A stretch of 64,000 nucleotides of DNA. Source: Marinobacter salicampi. Lineage in GTDB: Bacteria; Pseudomonadota; Gammaproteobacteria; Pseudomonadales; Oleiphilaceae. The position numbers and the translations under genes are program-made. Under the pieces are notes generated by a model. That model made no database searches and was not told where the DNA came from. It saw only the letters and a list, made by a program, of their open reading frames with translations. The DNA is taken from NCBI RefSeq assembly GCF_011074795.1, contig NZ_JAAMPF010000018.1:558001-622000 (forward strand), read 5' to 3'. Shown here piece after piece: positions 30,155 through 39,035 of this stretch; position 1 is the first letter of the stretch; each line of letters starts with the position of its first letter.

Positions 30155-31986
30155 TGACTGCTGTACCTGTCGAAGTGGTGTTTACGCTGGAATTCTGTGG
30201 CAATGCTCATGTCCCGCCCGAGATGCCAGCCTGCATTCAGATAGAGGGTGTCCTCGCGATGCAGGTCGCTGACCAGCCAGGCCTTGGTGCGAATGCCACC
30301 CAGGAAGCTGGCCCTGGGCGACTGATGCAGCACCCCAAGGTCAGCCCCTGGGGCCAGGTCGTAACCCCGGCGAAGGTCGCTGTCCACTTCGGCATCGCCG
30401 GTCACCATGGCCAGGGCCTGGGTCCTGTTACCCAGGCGCCAGCTGCCGCCGGCACCTCCTTCAAGGTAGGGTGTCAGTATGCGCTTGCCCGACTCGGTGT
30501 CGGAGCGGCGGCCGCCGAAGCCCACCTGCCAGGACAGCGGTGAAAAAAAGCCATCCCTTGGCGACAGGGAGCGGATCTCTACCCCGACGATCTGCTCCAC
30601 CTGAAGCTCGTCATTGTCCGTGTAAAGCCGGGCATCGAATCTCAGGAACTGCAACTGGGCACCCGGACGATAGCCTTCCGGAGGGTCCAGTAGGTCATGG
30701 TAGGCCGGACGCACCGACAGTTCAGCGTAGTTCCGGCCATGCTGGCGCCCGCCTGCATGACCGATACGCAGGGTGTCGTGGCCCTGGTCATCCCGAACTT
30801 GCGGAACTTCAGGCTCAGGCGGCGGCGCAGTACCACTGATGCCGCTGCGGGCCCGCAGCAGATCATGGGAAAGGGGCGCGGCAAAGGACCTTGGCCAGCC
30901 TTCAGCTTCTGACTGGTATCGCACGTAGTCATAGGAGGCATCCAGAAGGTGTGCCCTTCGTTCGGGCGACAGCGCCTGCACTTCCGGACCGTCCACCTTG
31001 ATATAGCCATTGGCTATAGCTGCAGCCAGGGTCTGGTCGCCCGCCGGCAGATGATTCAGGGCGAAACTGACCTTGGTCGCCGCCGAGGGCCGGTAGTGAA
31101 CCTGCTCGACCAGGTCTTTGTCCACCACCCAGCGAACGGTATCAGACGGGATGGCGTGGGTGCTTACTTCAGCCAGAAGCTCGGTGCCCGGACGCGCCAC
31201 GTCGATCAGGGCCAGCAGGCGGTAGGCACAGTTCTCATCGAAAAAATAATAATCAAAATTGCGTTCCCGGATCTCCCAGGCGTGGGCCAGCATCATGTCC
31301 ACTTCGGCAGGGGTCAGGTTGAGCTGGTACTCCCAGAGGTCGCGGTTCTCAATGTCGGTATAGAGGCGGATCTTTTCGTAGTAGGGCTGGATCGTCGTAA
31401 TGCCCGGGTAGCCCCCAAATATGCCGCGGTAGGCGAACATAAGTTCACTGTCGTGGGCCTCGGCATCGGCAGCGTAGGAAATGGTGTTGGCCAGCAGCAG
31501 GTCGGTGTCTTTGTCGTCCTGGGGTGGGTCCAGTCTGGTGAATGTGTGACCGAACATGGAAGACGGACTGTTCAGGTAGGAAGCCGCAAACACCAGGGTC
31601 ACGGTTTCGGTGTTCAGCTCTTCGCGCCACTGCTCATAGGCAGGGCACTCGATGTCAGTGGCCGGTAAATCCAGCTGCGAGCGTAACCACCGGTCCCGTG
31701 CCGGGAATCGGCACCGGGCGTGCCCATCGCCTTCGCCGGGCTGGCGGAGGGCATTTAACGTGGCCTCAAGCTCGGCTTCAGGGGAGTGCTGGCCCTGCTC
31801 ACTGAGGAAAAAACCGGGATCATCAGCCTGACTTTTATAGCCAGCGCTAGCCAGGTTTTTTCTGTAATGAACAAGGTTAAGCCATTCTTCCGTTTGAGCA
31901 AGATGTACGATATTTCCCTTTGGAGAGCCCGAAGAGTATGGCGATAGAAGTAAGATGGAGCAGAAAGCGGCAAAGTACATTTTCAT
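30124..31986 (-). CDS. DUF4105 (Lnb_N-type) periplasmic/outer-membrane protein
   Basis: A 620-residue exported protein. Residues 1-20 form a signal peptide. The middle (about 120-300) matches DUF4105, now called Lnb_N: SPSSMFGHTFTRLD with His147 and FFDENCAYRLLALID with Cys253 look like the His and Cys of a permuted NlpC/P60-like thiol fold. The C-terminal 300 residues are rich in alternating strands (LRIGHAGGRQHGRNYAELSV, then many Gly/aromatic strands) and end QLGLNVYF, like an outer-membrane beta-barrel. The Lnb name comes from lipoprotein N-acylation in Bacteroides; I do not claim that activity here. Operon with the downstream lipoprotein hydrolase. Confidence 0.75.
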   Translation of the reverse strand: MKMYFAAFCSILLLSPYSSGSPKGNIVHLAQTEEWLNLVHYRKNLASAGYKSQADDPGFFLSEQGQHSPEAELEATLNALRQPGEGDGHARCRFPARDRWLRSQLDLPATDIECPAYEQWREELNTETVTLVFAASYLNSPSSMFGHTFTRLDPPQDDKDTDLLLANTISYAADAEAHDSELMFAYRGIFGGYPGITTIQPYYEKIRLYTDIENRDLWEYQLNLTPAEVDMMLAHAWEIRERNFDYYFFDENCAYRLLALIDVARPGTELLAEVSTHAIPSDTVRWVVDKDLVEQVHYRPSAATKVSFALNHLPAGDQTLAAAIANGYIKVDGPEVQALSPERRAHLLDASYDYVRYQSEAEGWPRSFAAPLSHDLLRARSGISGTAPPPEPEVPQVRDDQGHDTLRIGHAGGRQHGRNYAELSVRPAYHDLLDPPEGYRPGAQLQFLRFDARLYTDNDELQVEQIVGVEIRSLSPRDGFFSPLSWQVGFGGRRSDTESGKRILTPYLEGGAGGSWRLGNRTQALAMVTGDAEVDSDLRRGYDLAPGADLGVLHQSPRASFLGGIRTKAWLVSDLHREDTLYLNAGWHLGRDMSIATEFQRKHHFDRYSSQWQLGLNVYF

Positions 31987-32226
31987 AAATCGATTGCTCG
32001 CTTTTTCGCTAGCAATGCAGGCCCAATGAGTGAATGCGTATTACTAACTCAACTAACTTATGGGTATTTTTTTCAAGAATGATAATCGGTGCCTGCGGGT
32101 TAATCTCAGGAAGAGAAGGCGTCAGCTGGAAGAGCACGGGTATGTCCGTGCCCTTTCACAACTTAGTCGCTATAGCCTAGAGAAGGTTTTTGTATGCCTC
32201 CGACTCAGGCCGGCCATAATTGTGCG

Positions 32227-32688
32227 TTAAGCAACGTGGTCTTTGAACCGCTCATCCTGCTCAAGAATCCGAACTATTTCGGCCACCACATGAGAAGACC
32301 GGACGTCTGTCGAGGGGAAGATAGATTCGAAATTAGTTTGTAGTAAAGAGCGGAACTCGGGCCACTGATCCTGCGGGATCCGGAGGGAGGACGCGATCGC
32401 ATCTAAATTTTCACCTTGGCCGACTGCGATATCGTGAGCTACAGCATCACCACGAGCGTCTATCAGGCTAGCCATTGACTGTATGCTTGCATTTGTTTCA
32501 CACCCAGCAATGCCTAGAGTCATACTCACTGTCTGCGACGCAGCGCCGTTGGTGGTTGCGGCTAAAACATGAGGGGCAATTCCGGATTGCCCTTTCCATA
32601 TCATGGCGCCTACTCCACAACCTGGCCCTTGAGCAAAGGTCATGCTTGAAGCACTTAAAAGAAGTGCACCTGCGATCAGTTTTTTCAT
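32227..32688 (-). CDS. DUF3015 family secreted protein
   Basis: A 153-residue protein with a signal peptide (MKKLIAGALLLSASSMTFAQ, cleaved after Ala or Gln near 19-20). The mature start GPGCGVGAMIWKGQSG and the following HVLAATTNGAASQTVSMTLGIAGC are the conserved core of DUF3015, with two cysteines that probably form a disulfide. The function of the family is unknown. ATG 32688 is chosen; ATG 32691 directly before it is nearly as good, both behind AAGGAG. It lies 240 bp upstream of the DUF4105 gene on the same strand; no convincing terminator (only a weak GCACGG/CCGTGC hairpin at 32134-32151) separates them. Confidence 0.8.
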   Translation of the reverse strand: MKKLIAGALLLSASSMTFAQGPGCGVGAMIWKGQSGIAPHVLAATTNGAASQTVSMTLGIAGCETNASIQSMASLIDARGDAVAHDIAVGQGENLDAIASSLRIPQDQWPEFRSLLQTNFESIFPSTDVRSSHVVAEIVRILEQDERFKDHVA

Positions 32689-33273
32689 CATACTCTCCTT
32701 GTCGCGATTTAGCTGTCTGCGCACGCGCACCCGTAGCTTATCTTCTGGGTGCTAAACGATTAGCTTGAATTAAGACTCAGTTTATCCGTCCGTCTGAGTA
32801 TAGTTCAGATTCCATAGTTGCAAGCAACTGCTCGCGTCAAAAATACAATTGCTAGGCTAAGCACTTGGAGGTTGTTCACTCGGCGGTTGAAACGCGATTT
32901 TAGAGGCCTGAGTACTTATTCTCAATTTACGTTTTCCCTAAATATTTCTTTCGGTATCAATAGCTTCAAGCGTTAATTGATTTTCTAGATTAGTCATTTC
33001 TCGGTTTTTCAGCTTAGCCCCCTGCGATTTTGTGATGCAGTAATTAATGCTTTTGCGAGCCTTCATGACCACTCACCGGATCCCAGAGAATTGATGCTGG
33101 TCATAGCAACAAGTTGACAATGCCCAAACTATATTCGCGTGCATAAAAGGATCCACTGCCTGGTAAAGTTCCAAATGCGGCTCCGGCTCATTTTGTTAAC
33201 TGTCTGTCTTGTGTGCGGAGCTTAAGGACTCTAAAAAATTTGAGAGTCGCTTATTCTTATTATGTAAATTCGA
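32689..33273. other. AT-rich intergenic region, nothing assigned
   Basis: About 585 bp, visibly richer in A and T than its neighbours, between the DUF3015 gene and livF. No reading frame with a ribosome site is visible on either strand. There is an isolated TTGACA (33114-33119) without a well-spaced -10, and a GACTCT/AGAGTC hairpin (33227-33248) just beyond livF without a T-run. It may be decayed sequence. Confidence 0.4.
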
Positions 33274-33975
33274 TTACCCCCCCAGATAGGCATTCTGTAT
33301 GTCCGGGTTGGCGAGCAGGTTGGCGCCGGTATCCTGAAGTCGGATGCGTCCGGTTTCCAGCACGTAGCCACGGTCGGCCAGCTTCAGGGCCTGGTGGGCG
33401 TTCTGTTCCACCAGAAACACGGTGATGCCGTCGTCCCGCAGCTTCGCGATAATTTCGAAAATCTGTTTGATGATCAGCGGAGCAAGTCCTAGAGAGGGTT
33501 CGTCCAGAATGATCAGCGTGGGTTTGCTCATCAGCGCCCGGCCAATGGCCAGCATCTGCTGCTCGCCCCCGGACATGGTGCCGGCGCGCTGGTTTTCCCG
33601 CTCCTTCAGTCGAGGGAAAAGCTCGTAGACATGCTGCTGGCTCTTGCGGATCTCGCTCTTGGTATTGAAAAAACCTCCCATGTGAAGGTTTTCGGCAACT
33701 GTAAGCCCCGGGAACACCCGGCGGCCTTCCGGCACAATGGAGATACCCGAGCGCATGATCTCGGCTGTAGGCCTGCGGGTAATGTCCCGGCCTTCCAGTA
33801 TCACCCGGCCTGAGCTCGCCTGGGGATCACCACATACGGTCATCAGCAGGGTGGTCTTGCCTGCGCCATTGGCGCCGATGAGGGACACGATCTCGCCCTT
33901 CTTAACTTCCACCGAAACGCCATGCAGGGCTTCGATCTTGCCGTAGTGGGTATGTACATCTTCAATTACGAGCAT
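33274..33975 (-). CDS. livF: Branched-chain amino acid ABC transporter ATPase LivF
   Basis: A 233-residue ABC ATPase, one of two that power the high-affinity Leu/Ile/Val importer. Walker A is GANGAGKTT, the signature is MSGGEQQMLAIGRAL, Walker B is LIILDEPSLGLAP, and EGRRVFPGLTVAENL is typical of LivF. It is the last gene of braC-livHMGF on the minus strand, 9 bp after livG, with GGAAAT upstream of its start. Confidence 0.95.
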   Translation of the reverse strand: MLVIEDVHTHYGKIEALHGVSVEVKKGEIVSLIGANGAGKTTLLMTVCGDPQASSGRVILEGRDITRRPTAEIMRSGISIVPEGRRVFPGLTVAENLHMGGFFNTKSEIRKSQQHVYELFPRLKERENQRAGTMSGGEQQMLAIGRALMSKPTLIILDEPSLGLAPLIIKQIFEIIAKLRDDGITVFLVEQNAHQALKLADRGYVLETGRIRLQDTGANLLANPDIQNAYLGG

Positions 33976-33984
33976 TTGATTTCC

Positions 33985-34740
33985 TCAGGCCTCACCCAGG
34001 TAGGCTTTGATCACATCATCATTGTGACGGATCTCGTCAGGTGTGCCCTTGGCCAGTGGCCGGCCCTGATTGATCACGTTGATGCGGTCGGAGATTTCCA
34101 TTACCAGGCTCATGTCGTGTTCGATAAGCACCACCGACACGTTGTAATCTTCCTTGAGGCTGATAATAAGCTGGTTCAGTTCCCGGGTTTCAGCCGGGTT
34201 CAGACCGGCTGCGGGCTCGTCCAGCATGAGCAGTTTAGGCTCGGTCACCATGCAACGGGCAATTTCCAGGCGCCGCTGCTGGCCATAGGCCAAATTGCCG
34301 GCGTCCCGGTTGGCCAGGTCCAGCAGGCCGACCCGCTTGAGCCAGTAGGCGGCCCGATCCAGGGACTTCTGTTCTTTCTTGCGGTACCCCGGTGTCTTGA
34401 ACAGGCCCGCCAGCAGGTTGGTATTCAGGTGCCGGTGTTGTGCCACCAGCAGGTTTTCCACCACCGTCATGCGATTGAACAGGCGCACGTGCTGAAAGGT
34501 CCGCACCAGGCCAAGGCGGGAAATCTTGTAGTCAGGGGTGCCCTGGATTTCCTTGTCGCCGAACAGGATCTTGCCGCCAGTGGGCTTGTAAAAACCGCTC
34601 ATACAGTTGAATACGGTGGTCTTGCCAGCGCCGTTCGGCCCTATGATGGAGACAATCTCGTGTTCCTGAACGTCCAGGGAGACCTGATCGACCGCCAGCA
34701 GTCCGCCAAAACGCATGGATAATTCGCGTACTTCAAGCAT
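33985..34740 (-). CDS. livG: Branched-chain amino acid ABC transporter ATPase LivG
   Basis: A 251-residue ABC ATPase, partner of LivF. Walker A is GPNGAGKTTVFNCMSGFYKPTGG, typical of LivG; the signature region is LAYGQQRRLEIARCM and Walker B is LLMLDEPAAGLNPAE. The C-terminus ends PDEIRHNDDVIKAYLGEA, the usual LivG tail. It starts 6 bp after the livM stop, so it is translated from the same message. Confidence 0.95.
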   Translation of the reverse strand: MLEVRELSMRFGGLLAVDQVSLDVQEHEIVSIIGPNGAGKTTVFNCMSGFYKPTGGKILFGDKEIQGTPDYKISRLGLVRTFQHVRLFNRMTVVENLLVAQHRHLNTNLLAGLFKTPGYRKKEQKSLDRAAYWLKRVGLLDLANRDAGNLAYGQQRRLEIARCMVTEPKLLMLDEPAAGLNPAETRELNQLIISLKEDYNVSVVLIEHDMSLVMEISDRINVINQGRPLAKGTPDEIRHNDDVIKAYLGEA

Positions 34741-34746
34741 GCGCTG

Positions 34747-36015
34747 TCACTCCGGCTTGTCTAGGTGAATATGGATACGGCGCATGGGTAGCAGCCCCTG
34801 TGGGCGCCAAACCATCATCAGCACCATGGCAGCGCCAAAGATCAGCATCCGGTACTCCGAAAACTCCCGCGCCAGCTCCGGCAGGATGGTGACCGCAATG
34901 GCCGCCAGGATAACGCCGAACTGAGACCCCATACCGCCCAGGACCACAATGGCCAGAATGATGGCCGATTCCAGGAACACAAAGGACTCGGGACTGATAA
35001 AACCCTGCTTGGAGGCGAACACGGTGCCGGCAAAACCTGCGAAGAATGCGCCAATGGTGAAGGCGGAGAGCTTGACCCCGGTGCGGCTCAGCCCAAGGGA
35101 GCGGGCCGCAATTTCATCTTCCCTCAGGGCCTCCCAGGAACGACCGACCGGCATCTGCATGAGACGGCGGATGGCGAAAAAGGTCATTACCGCCAGCACC
35201 AGTGCAATCAGGTAGAGGAAGATGATCTTGTGAGTACTGTCGTAGGCAATGCCAAAGAAGTCATGGAAGGATATATTGCCTTCTTCCTTGACCCGCCGGC
35301 CGAACTCCATGCCAAACAGCGTTGGGTCGGGTATGCCGCCAATACCATTGGGACCACCGGTCAGAGAAGTCCAGTTATTGAGCAGTATCCGAATGATCTC
35401 GCCAAAACCCAGGGTCACAATGGCCAGGTAGTCTCCCCGCAACCTCAGCACAGGAAACCCCAGCGCCAGGCCGAACAGGGCAGCCAGCAGTGCGCCGGTG
35501 GGCAGAGCTACCCAGAAAGAAATGCCGAAGTACTGGGACAGCAGCGCAAAGGTATAGGCGCCGACCGCGTAGAAGGCGACATAACCCAGGTCCAGCAGGC
35601 CCGCCAGACCCACCACGACGTTGAGGCCAAGGGCCAACATGACGTAGATCAGTACCAGGGTGGCCAGGTCCACTGAGCCGCGGGAAGCGAGAAATGGCCA
35701 GATGGCGGCGCCGATGACCACGAACAATATGATCAGGTTCTGCATCCGGACCCGGGTGGCGTCGCTCATGTTGCGGGTGGTGGGTAATGCCGGCTTAGGC
35801 ACCCGACCCAGCCCGGACATGATCTGGTCCCGAAACAACTGGAACAGGAACACGGCCAGTGCGGCCAGGAACACGGCGGTGACCGTGGTTGGGTTGGCCC
35901 CCTCAAGGCCCACCGAGGTGCCTTGGGATACCAGGTTGAACCCCAGAATTGGGTAGGACACCACCAGAGTAATGATGGCGCAGAAAAGCGCGTGTTTCAG
36001 GTTGGAAGTAGCCAT
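34747..36015 (-). CDS. livM: Branched-chain amino acid ABC transporter permease LivM
   Basis: A 422-residue inner-membrane permease. After an N-terminal extension with two or three hydrophobic segments (about 8-115), the BPD_transp_2 core contains [28 protein letters not shown] (in pieces), [26 protein letters not shown] and [18 protein letters not shown], the last being the EAA-like coupling loop. Roughly ten membrane spans in all. The N-terminal extension is normal for gammaproteobacterial LivM. Its start overlaps the livH stop by one base. Confidence 0.94.
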   Translation of the reverse strand: MATSNLKHALFCAIITLVVSYPILGFNLVSQGTSVGLEGANPTTVTAVFLAALAVFLFQLFRDQIMSGLGRVPKPALPTTRNMSDATRVRMQNLIILFVVIGAAIWPFLASRGSVDLATLVLIYVMLALGLNVVVGLAGLLDLGYVAFYAVGAYTFALLSQYFGISFWVALPTGALLAALFGLALGFPVLRLRGDYLAIVTLGFGEIIRILLNNWTSLTGGPNGIGGIPDPTLFGMEFGRRVKEEGNISFHDFFGIAYDSTHKIIFLYLIALVLAVMTFFAIRRLMQMPVGRSWEALREDEIAARSLGLSRTGVKLSAFTIGAFFAGFAGTVFASKQGFISPESFVFLESAIILAIVVLGGMGSQFGVILAAIAVTILPELAREFSEYRMLIFGAAMVLMMVWRPQGLLPMRRIHIHLDKPE

Positions 36016-36935
36016 CAGATCTTTTCAACCTCCGGTTTGCCGAGTAGGCCGGTAGGTTTGAAAAGCAGAATCAGGATCAGTAAACCAAAGGACACCACAT
36101 CTTTGTATTCGCCGCTGAGGTAGCCCGAAGTCATGCTTTCGGAAACCCCCAGAATCAGTCCGCCCAGCATGGCGCCGGGAATGCTTCCTATGCCACCGAG
36201 TACGGCCGCGGTAAACGCCTTCAGCCCGGCAATGAAACCAAACAGCGGATCAATGGAGCCGTAATACATGCCCAGCAGCAGACCCGCGACCGCAGCCAGT
36301 GCGGCCCCTATGACAAAGGTCGCGGCAATGATGCGGTTGGTATCAATGCCCAGCAGGCTGGACATGCCCAGATCCTGGGAGACCGCCCGGCAGGCCCGGC
36401 CCGTGCGTGATTTTGCGATAAACCATGAAAGTCCCGCCATGCAGATCAGGGTGGTGATAAAAATGGTGATCTGTATGTATGAAATTGAGGTCTGGAAGTC
36501 ACCTTCCGCGCCAAAGCGGAAGCCGCCTTCGATCAGCAGCGGAAAACCCATGTTTCTTGAGCCTTGTGCCAGGTGCACATAGTTCTGAAGAAAAATGGAC
36601 ATGCCGATGGCAGAGATGAGGGGAATCAGACGATGGCGGCCCCGAACCGGGCGGTAGGCAATCCTTTCCACTGCCCATCCGGCGGAACTCGAGACGATGA
36701 CCGCGCAGATCAGCGCAACCAGCAGCACAATGGGAAGAAAGGCAACACCAAGAGCGGCTAGGCCGGTAATGGCGATCAGGGCCGTATAAGCGCCAATCAT
36801 ATAGATTTCGCCGTGGGCAAAATTAATCATTCCGATAATCCCGTACACCATCGTATAGCCGATGGCGATCAGGGCGTAGGCACTTCCGATCGTTAGCCCG
36901 TTGATGAGCTGCTGAAGGAAATAGGCGTCAAGCAT
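36015..36935 (-). CDS. livH: Branched-chain amino acid ABC transporter permease LivH
   Basis: A 306-residue inner-membrane permease that pairs with LivM. Eight or so hydrophobic helices, with [38 protein letters not shown] (seen in pieces) at the N-terminus and [22 protein letters not shown] as the cytoplasmic coupling loop. The gene starts 157 bp after braC; a terminator sits in that gap, which should lower permease expression relative to the binding protein. Confidence 0.95.
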   Translation of the reverse strand: MLDAYFLQQLINGLTIGSAYALIAIGYTMVYGIIGMINFAHGEIYMIGAYTALIAITGLAALGVAFLPIVLLVALICAVIVSSSAGWAVERIAYRPVRGRHRLIPLISAIGMSIFLQNYVHLAQGSRNMGFPLLIEGGFRFGAEGDFQTSISYIQITIFITTLICMAGLSWFIAKSRTGRACRAVSQDLGMSSLLGIDTNRIIAATFVIGAALAAVAGLLLGMYYGSIDPLFGFIAGLKAFTAAVLGGIGSIPGAMLGGLILGVSESMTSGYLSGEYKDVVSFGLLILILLFKPTGLLGKPEVEKI

Positions 36936-37026
36936 GGTTTGGTGCTCCGAAGACCTGCCCCGCTGAGCTACTGCAATCTGCGGCGCCGGGGTGCCGGCGC
37001 TGGCGGACGAGAAGCGTTCGGGAGCT

Positions 37027-37065
37027 AAAAAAACACCTTCCCCCGGATCGCGGTGGGAAGGTGTT
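37027..37065 (-). terminator. Terminator between braC and livH
   Basis: A perfect 11-bp stem AACACCTTCCC / GGGAAGGTGTT (37032-37065) with a 12-nt loop; on the minus strand it runs into a T-tract (37027-37033). It probably lets most transcripts stop after the abundant binding protein and only some continue into livHMGF. Confidence 0.85.
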
Positions 37066-37092
37066 CCATTACCGTTAGTTAACGATCGCGGC

Positions 37093-38205
37093 CTAGTTTA
37101 CCGGAGTTTTGCTGCCATCTGAATGCCATTCGTAAACGACAAACTCAAACGACTCCATATCACCCTTGCTGTCGTACTCGACGGTGCCGATGGGCGTCTC
37201 GAAGCTGCCTTCGCGAAGCGCCGCAGCAACATCAAAGGGGTCCGTTGACTCGGCTTTCTCGATACCTTCAGCGATCAGCTGCACCGCGGCGTACGAAGTC
37301 AGTACGAAGGGACCGGACGGATCTTCGCCTTTTTCTTCAAACGCTTTGACAAGCTCCTGGTTGGCTTCCTTCTCATCGAAGGCGGGTGGCAAAGTGACCA
37401 GAAGGCCTTCGGCTGCCTCGCCGGCAATGGAGTTGATGTCCTTGTTGCCCACGCCCTCTGGGCCCATGAAGGTGGCATCCAGGTTCGCCTGGCGCGCCTG
37501 GCGCAGGATCAGGCCGAGTTCTGGGTGGTAGCCGCCGTAGTAGACATAATCCACATCAGCCTGCTTGAGCTTGGTCACCAGGGATGAGAAGTCCTTGTCG
37601 CCAGCGGTGATGCCGTCGAACATGGGTACCTCTACACCTTTTTCCTCAAGGGTTTCCTTGACGGCGGTGGCAATGCCTTCGCCGTATTGCTGCTTGTCGT
37701 GGATGACTGCCACGCGATCGGGATTGAGGCTGGCAAGATACTCACCGGCGACAGGACCCTGCATGCTGTCCAGACCGATAGTACGGAACACCAGTTCGTA
37801 GCCGCGGGAGGTGATTTCCGGGCTGGTCGAGGCCGGGGTGATCATCAGGATGCCTTCGTCTTCATAGATGTCGGAGGCGGGCTGGGTGGAGCTTGAACAC
37901 AGATGGCCCACCACAAACTGAACACCCTCATTGACCAGCCGGTTGGCAACCGTCACCGCCTGCTTGGGATCGCAGACGTCGTCAACCTCAACGGCTTCGA
38001 GCTTTTCACCCATGACGCCGCCATCGGCGTTGATCTGCTCGATGGCCATGCGGGCACCGGAGAACTGCATATCACCGTATTGCGCGACCGGGCCTGTCAT
38101 CGGGCCGGCAATACCTATCTTGATTTCTGCCAGAGCGCTGCCGGAAGCCATCAATGCCGCTGAGGCACTCACCGCCGTTACGATGTTCTTGACTGATGTA
38201 TTCAT
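37093..38205 (-). CDS. braC: Branched-chain amino acid-binding periplasmic protein
   Basis: A 370-residue periplasmic binding protein. The signal peptide ends ASGSALA before EIKIGIAGPMTGPVAQYGDMQFSGA (in pieces), the Peripla_BP_6 start. VGHLCSSSTQPASDIYEDEGILMITPASTSPEIT is the ligand-binding region, where Ser/Thr residues hold the amino-acid carboxylate. It is close to the Pseudomonas BraC/LivK group. It heads the braC-livHMGF operon, divergent from a marR gene 239 bp away. Which branched-chain amino acids it prefers cannot be read from the sequence. Confidence 0.94.
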   Translation of the reverse strand: MNTSVKNIVTAVSASAALMASGSALAEIKIGIAGPMTGPVAQYGDMQFSGARMAIEQINADGGVMGEKLEAVEVDDVCDPKQAVTVANRLVNEGVQFVVGHLCSSSTQPASDIYEDEGILMITPASTSPEITSRGYELVFRTIGLDSMQGPVAGEYLASLNPDRVAVIHDKQQYGEGIATAVKETLEEKGVEVPMFDGITAGDKDFSSLVTKLKQADVDYVYYGGYHPELGLILRQARQANLDATFMGPEGVGNKDINSIAGEAAEGLLVTLPPAFDEKEANQELVKAFEEKGEDPSGPFVLTSYAAVQLIAEGIEKAESTDPFDVAAALREGSFETPIGTVEYDSKGDMESFEFVVYEWHSDGSKTPVN

Positions 38206-38330
38206 GAGATCTGTCCTACTTTGGGTCAGGTTTATTCTTCTGTGGCCAGGTTAAAAAACACCAGGCTCACCAACTTGTCAAGCTGGGTATAGTTGAGTTT
38301 TCAGAGTCTTGCAATTAAAGAGCCAAAGTT

Positions 38331-38345
38331 CTCTAATAGTTAGAG
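38331..38345. promoter_or_regulatory. Perfect palindrome between braC and marR (candidate MarR operator)
   Basis: CTCTAA-TAG-TTAGAG is a perfect inverted repeat, 6-3-6, about 100 bp before the marR start and 125 bp before braC. Size, AT content and position fit a MarR-family operator controlling one or both genes. No binding evidence exists. Confidence 0.5.
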
Positions 38346-38444
38346 CTATAAACAATTGCCCGCAGGGCCGTGAACGCCGACCCGGAGCAATGACCATGGT
38401 CGGGCAGTACAGATGCAGTGATAGCGCAGTGATGGAGTGATGAT

Positions 38445-38945
38445 GTGAATAATTACGAGCAGGTTCTGGTAGCGCTCAGGCGAGTTATCCGGGCAACGGA
38501 TTTGCATTCCAAGCGTTTGAGCAAGCATGCCGGGCTCACCGGTCCACAGCTGCTCATCATGCGCACTATAAGGGATCTGGGAGAGGTCACGATCGGTACC
38601 ATTGCGGACAAGGTGAGCCTGAGCCAAGCCACGGTGACCACGATCCTGGACAGGCTTGAGCACCGGAACCTGGTCTACCGGGTGCGCAACACCCTGGATA
38701 AACGCAAAGTACATGCTCATCTTACCGATCAGGGCTCCGATATTCTCGGACGGGCACCCCAGCCTCTGCAGGAGGAGTTCATCCAGAAGTTCCAGAGTCT
38801 CCATGAGTGGGAGCAATCAATGATCATCGCTTCGCTGCAGCGGGTGGCCAGCATGATGGACGCAGACAGCATCGACGCGTCACCTGTGCTCGATGTGGGG
38901 CCGGTTCTGCGTGAGGACGGCTGGAAGGCCAGCCCGGGTAAATGA
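38445..38945 (+). CDS. MarR-family transcriptional regulator
   Basis: A 166-residue winged-helix regulator. LTGPQLLIMRTIRDLGEVTIGTIADKVSLSQATVTTILDRLE (seen in pieces, about 31-73) is the HTH, and RNTLDKRKVHAHLTDQG is the wing. The start is GTG 38445, a proper distance after GGAG. It is divergent from braC, with a palindrome between, so autoregulation and control of branched-chain amino acid uptake are reasonable guesses. The C-terminal 30 residues are variable and polar. The ligand is unknown. The gene converges with lon; I see no clear terminator between them. Confidence 0.88.
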   Translation: MNNYEQVLVALRRVIRATDLHSKRLSKHAGLTGPQLLIMRTIRDLGEVTIGTIADKVSLSQATVTTILDRLEHRNLVYRVRNTLDKRKVHAHLTDQGSDILGRAPQPLQEEFIQKFQSLHEWEQSMIIASLQRVASMMDADSIDASPVLDVGPVLREDGWKASPGK

Positions 38946-39035
38946 TCCGGCAGGCCTTCGTCAGGTTTGTCAGCCAGCCGGCTCAACCCGGCCGAAGGCC
39001 CGCCGCGGTGCAACGAAGCTATAACCTGCCCCGGC

